A stretch of 14,978 nt of DNA from Candidatus Thorarchaeota archaeon SMTZ1-83 (GTDB taxonomy: Archaea > Asgardarchaeota > Thorarchaeia > Thorarchaeales > Thorarchaeaceae), in NCBI GenBank assembly GCA_001563325.1, contig LRSK01000192.1, forward strand, positions 1 through 14,978, in the 5' to 3' direction. Positions 12,586 to 14,978 of this stretch are shown here, piece after piece; position 1 is the first letter of the stretch; every line of letters begins with the position of its first letter. The position numbers were made by a program, and so were the translations under genes. Below the pieces are notes generated by a model that was not told where the DNA came from, did no database searches, and saw only the letters and a program-made list of their open reading frames with translations.

Positions 12586-14056
12586 GAGTCTCTGCTCTCA
12601 TTATACGACTTCCAATCTTCCTAATTGGTGATGCAATCAAACCATAGACCTCTGAAAATGGTCGATGCAAGATGTATCCTAGGACTATGAGAAACAAGAA
12701 GAACAGATAGAACTCGCGGGTTGGCACGAGTACAAGCAGGCTGATTGCAGAGGGAAGCACAATCATGGGGGCAGATACGTTGATTGGTTTGGATTCCTTC
12801 CGGCAAATACCGGAAGTTGAGAGAATGGAGAAGTAGGGCACCAGTGCGACTAGATAGTATTTATAGATACCACGTGGGGAGAAGATATGGACCCAGAAGA
12901 TGAGGAGAAGAGTCAGATAGAGAATCCGTCTCCAATAGCCTACAAGATTACGGTCGTCTTTCACCTCCAGAAGCATCATTGCTAGGAGTGGCAGTATGCC
13001 CAGTATCAGACCAATGGTGTAATAGGTTAGCAGATTCACAGCCTGAATCAGCCATTCTGGAGCACCGAGCACGACTAGTACAACGGCAGGCGTTATTGGA
13101 TAGTTGATAGGTGGAGGATTCGTGAAGTCTGTGAGAAGCGTGGCACCGGCTCGCTGAAAGACATAGTAGACGTAGTTGACAGGGTCAAACAGATACGGAA
13201 TAGAGAGCGCTCCTGCAAACACCAAAACCACACAAACAATCTTGGCAAGACCCCTGAAGTCGAAGTCATCGCTAGACAGTCTCTTCGGGTCGTTGTTCTC
13301 CTCTGTAGCCTCTTCAGTAGTCTCTTCTGGGCGAGGCGGTTGCTTAAGTATTACTGCAATGACAGGCAATGCCAAGAAGAAAGCAGTCTGTTTGAAGAAC
13401 GCGGCAATGACCATCGCAATCACCCCTGAGATTCTCCTGTTCTTCATCAGTAGATAGAATGACAAGACAGTGAAGAAGACGAATGGTGCCGGGTTCAGCC
13501 ATTCGAAAGCGGTGTGGTATAGGACAATTGGATTGAACAAGTACATAGCAGCCGATACTGCTCCTACTCTCTGGTTCATTGATAGGTAGGACCCAATACC
13601 ATATACTGGGAGGGCTGTGAGGAAGCCAAAGATAGAGATGAGTAGGCCGATGCCTATGTCCGGTCGGATTATCTCACCAAGCGCACACAAATAGGCATAC
13701 AGTGGTGGAAAGAAGTAGATGACATTGTAATCGGTTCCCTCGCGGACTAGCAGATTGAATTCATCTGTGTAAGGGACGCGACCGCTGAGTAACTGTTGCG
13801 ACCATGAAACGTAGAAGTAGTCGTAATCAGCCCAGCCCTCTAGGTGGTAGCTGAATGAGTATCCGAAGAGGTTGATACTGCCTTCTCCATTCCAGACTGC
13901 TCGGGGCCAGTTTGGGTTCGCAAGGAACTCGGCAGCCGCGCGGTTGAATACCCACATCCAAACGATTGCAGCAACGGTGACCACAACCAGAATCAGACTG
14001 TGGTCACGAATTAGGGCGAAGAAGCGATTGAGTCTACGGACTGCTTGACCAGTCAT
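12578..14056 (-). CDS. Multi-pass GT-C type membrane glycosyltransferase
   Basis: A 492-residue integral membrane protein with about 10-12 transmembrane helices. The first helix (about 19-37) is followed by a large external loop with WADYDYFY (75-82) and LLSGRVPYTDEF (89-100), the acidic first-loop layout of GT-C enzymes that take sugars from polyprenyl phosphates (GT39/GT87-like). FFKQTAFF (220-227) precedes an acidic cytoplasmic loop (242-265, rich in Glu, Thr, Asp). The C-terminal part has SPRGIYKYY (393-401) and PYFSILS (407-413). It probably builds N-glycans or surface glycolipids. I take the ATG at 14056: GGAGG lies just upstream, and it begins 4 bp after the stop of the preceding gene. 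A longer reading from 14104 would add 16 residues and overlap that gene by 44 bp. Donor and acceptor are unknown. Confidence 0.8.
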   Translation of the reverse strand: MTGQAVRRLNRFFALIRDHSLILVVVTVAAIVWMWVFNRAAAEFLANPNWPRAVWNGEGSINLFGYSFSYHLEGWADYDYFYVSWSQQLLSGRVPYTDEFNLLVREGTDYNVIYFFPPLYAYLCALGEIIRPDIGIGLLISIFGFLTALPVYGIGSYLSMNQRVGAVSAAMYLFNPIVLYHTAFEWLNPAPFVFFTVLSFYLLMKNRRISGVIAMVIAAFFKQTAFFLALPVIAVILKQPPRPEETTEEATEENNDPKRLSSDDFDFRGLAKIVCVVLVFAGALSIPYLFDPVNYVYYVFQRAGATLLTDFTNPPPINYPITPAVVLVVLGAPEWLIQAVNLLTYYTIGLILGILPLLAMMLLEVKDDRNLVGYWRRILYLTLLLIFWVHIFSPRGIYKYYLVALVPYFSILSTSGICRKESKPINVSAPMIVLPSAISLLVLVPTREFYLFFLFLIVLGYILHRPFSEVYGLIASPIRKIGSRIMRAETPS

Positions 14057-14060
14057 GCTC

Positions 14061-14978
14061 CTAAGCCTCCGGTGCGACAATATCGGGGTAGGCATAGGCG
14101 ACAATTCTGTCCCTAAGAGTAGATATCGGCAGGACTACGGGTTCGAAAACCGGGCCGATTCTTTGACGAATCCTACCGAATGGAGATGTCGCTGTGTACC
14201 AGACCTGACCGAATGATCGTGCAAAGTTGTAGCCGGCGAAGATGAATATGACGTACATTAGGTAGATGTTCCTGTGGGGAATCAGAATGGTAATGCTGAG
14301 AAGAAGTGGTATCCAGATCATGGGAGTCGTGAATGAGATACGTTCTTTCATGCTAACACACATTGATGCTGACGAGAGTATGGAGAAGAAGGGAGCGAAG
14401 AGAGTGAAGTAGTACTTGTACACACCTCTCGGTCCAGTCAGGTTCACCCAGAGCATCAGTAGAAGGGTGTAGAAGAGCAACCGACGAAGGTACACCTTGG
14501 ACTGACCAGTGTATTTCGGCTCTAACACCATCAGAGCAGCAATTGCAATGACCCCCAAGGCTAGTAGGCCTCCAGAAAAGACGAAGATGTCCAAGACCTC
14601 AGCCAGTTCAGGAAGTCCTGCGATTACCGGAAGCACTTGAAGACGGATTGGGCTGCCATATCCCGGGGGCTCTGTGAAGGAGTCTAGTCGGAAACCACCT
14701 GCCGCCAAACGCATGTATGACCAGAAGTGAGGCTGAGCCACAACAAAGGGAAACATCACGGCGGCAATGAATACCAAGACAACGGCTACACTTACGAGGA
14801 AATTACGCAAGTCTAGGTACCCTGTCACGGCGTCAACAAGACGTTGCAGACGACCGGGCCTGACTTCTGGGCCCGGTTCTTGTCCTTCATCCTCCTCGTT
14901 ATCAGTCGCTTCCTTCTGCGGCTCGCTCTCAGTATCAGCTGTAGCCCGCGGAGTCCGGGGTCTCATGATTAGATAGAC
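14061..14978 (-). CDS. Second GT-C type membrane glycosyltransferase, C-terminal part (cut by right window edge)
   Basis: At least 306 codons, still open at the right edge. An ATG at 14966 exists but lies inside what aligns with the acidic cytoplasmic loop of the downstream paralogue (both have a VILK/LIM-RP then Glu/Thr/Asp-rich run). The true start is therefore very probably outside the window, and the full protein should be about 500 residues. Numbering from that ATG: the acidic loop is 11-36, the first helix after it is 57-76, and GPRGVYKYY (178-186) and APFFSILSS (191-199) match SPRGIYKYY and VPYFSILST of the neighbour. About six transmembrane segments remain in this part. The conserved N-terminal external loop that would carry the catalytic acid cannot be seen. 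The two genes overlap in regulation: stop at 14061, next start at 14056. Confidence 0.75.
   Translation of the reverse strand, partial: VYLIMRPRTPRATADTESEPQKEATDNEEDEGQEPGPEVRPGRLQRLVDAVTGYLDLRNFLVSVAVVLVFIAAVMFPFVVAQPHFWSYMRLAAGGFRLDSFTEPPGYGSPIRLQVLPVIAGLPELAEVLDIFVFSGGLLALGVIAIAALMVLEPKYTGQSKVYLRRLLFYTLLLMLWVNLTGPRGVYKYYFTLFAPFFSILSSASMCVSMKERISFTTPMIWIPLLLSITILIPHRNIYLMYVIFIFAGYNFARSFGQVWYTATSPFGRIRQRIGPVFEPVVLPISTLRDRIVAYAYPDIVAPEA

Noticed and set aside
14057..14104. 16-residue N-terminal extension of the first glycosyltransferase
   Set aside because: It would overlap the preceding gene by 44 bp; the ATG at 14056 has a GGAGG site and fits stop-start coupling.
1..14978. CRISPR array, tRNA, rRNA, insertion sequence or prophage signals
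   Set aside because: Read by eye on both strands, no regularly spaced repeats, no tRNA-like T-arm in the gaps, no transposase or integrase motif and no terminal repeats were seen. A covariance-model scan was not possible.

Overview
The window looks like a piece of an archaeal chromosome. It carries a replicative family-B DNA polymerase of the PolB1 type, an archaeal-type aspartyl-tRNA synthetase, TATA-like boxes placed about 27 nt before start codons, and GGTG/GGAG ribosome-binding sites in front of ATG, GTG and TTG starts. It also has a protein whose N-terminal domain resembles the GIFT fold of eukaryotic IFT52. Together with the moderate base composition, this suggests an Asgard-type (perhaps Thorarchaeota-like) archaeon. 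That placement is inference from gene content, not a computed phylogeny.

Layout, left to right. (1) 1-431, minus: the 5' part of an aspartyl-tRNA synthetase gene that runs off the left edge. Upstream of it, 506-537 holds nested inverted repeats. (2) 560-1614: a 77-residue winged-helix regulator (minus) and an alpha/beta hydrolase (plus) share a 56-bp divergent promoter region with a small palindrome. (3) 1595-4419, minus: an orphan DNA methyltransferase (overlapping the hydrolase tail-to-tail by 20 bp) and, upstream of it, a class-III PLP aminotransferase. (4) 4583-5303, minus: two tiny tandem four-helix membrane proteins. (5) 5502-6377, plus: a cysteine-motif and zinc-ribbon protein. It converges on a TIM-barrel, glycoside-hydrolase-like gene (6388-7419, minus), with a hairpin across the junction.

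(6) 7546-10308, minus: DNA polymerase B with PCNA-binding-like motifs at both ends of the protein. It is divergent from a PPC/DUF296 protein (10407-10841, plus), which converges on a HIT-family hydrolase (10856-11290, minus). (7) 11410-12585, plus: the GIFT-domain and coiled-coil protein, whose tail overlaps by 8 bp the end of a GT-C type membrane glycosyltransferase (12578-14056, minus). (8) 14061 to the right edge, minus: the C-terminal part of a second, paralogous glycosyltransferase, translationally coupled to the first and cut by the window edge.

This is mostly a compact core-genome stretch with alternating gene directions and very short tail-to-tail junctions. I see no insertion sequences, CRISPR array, tRNA or rRNA. 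The most noteworthy items are the double PIP-box polymerase, the IFT52-like coiled-coil protein, the CHGx5CCPx5C protein and the tandem glycosyltransferase paralogues. No multi-gene novel system is clearly visible.
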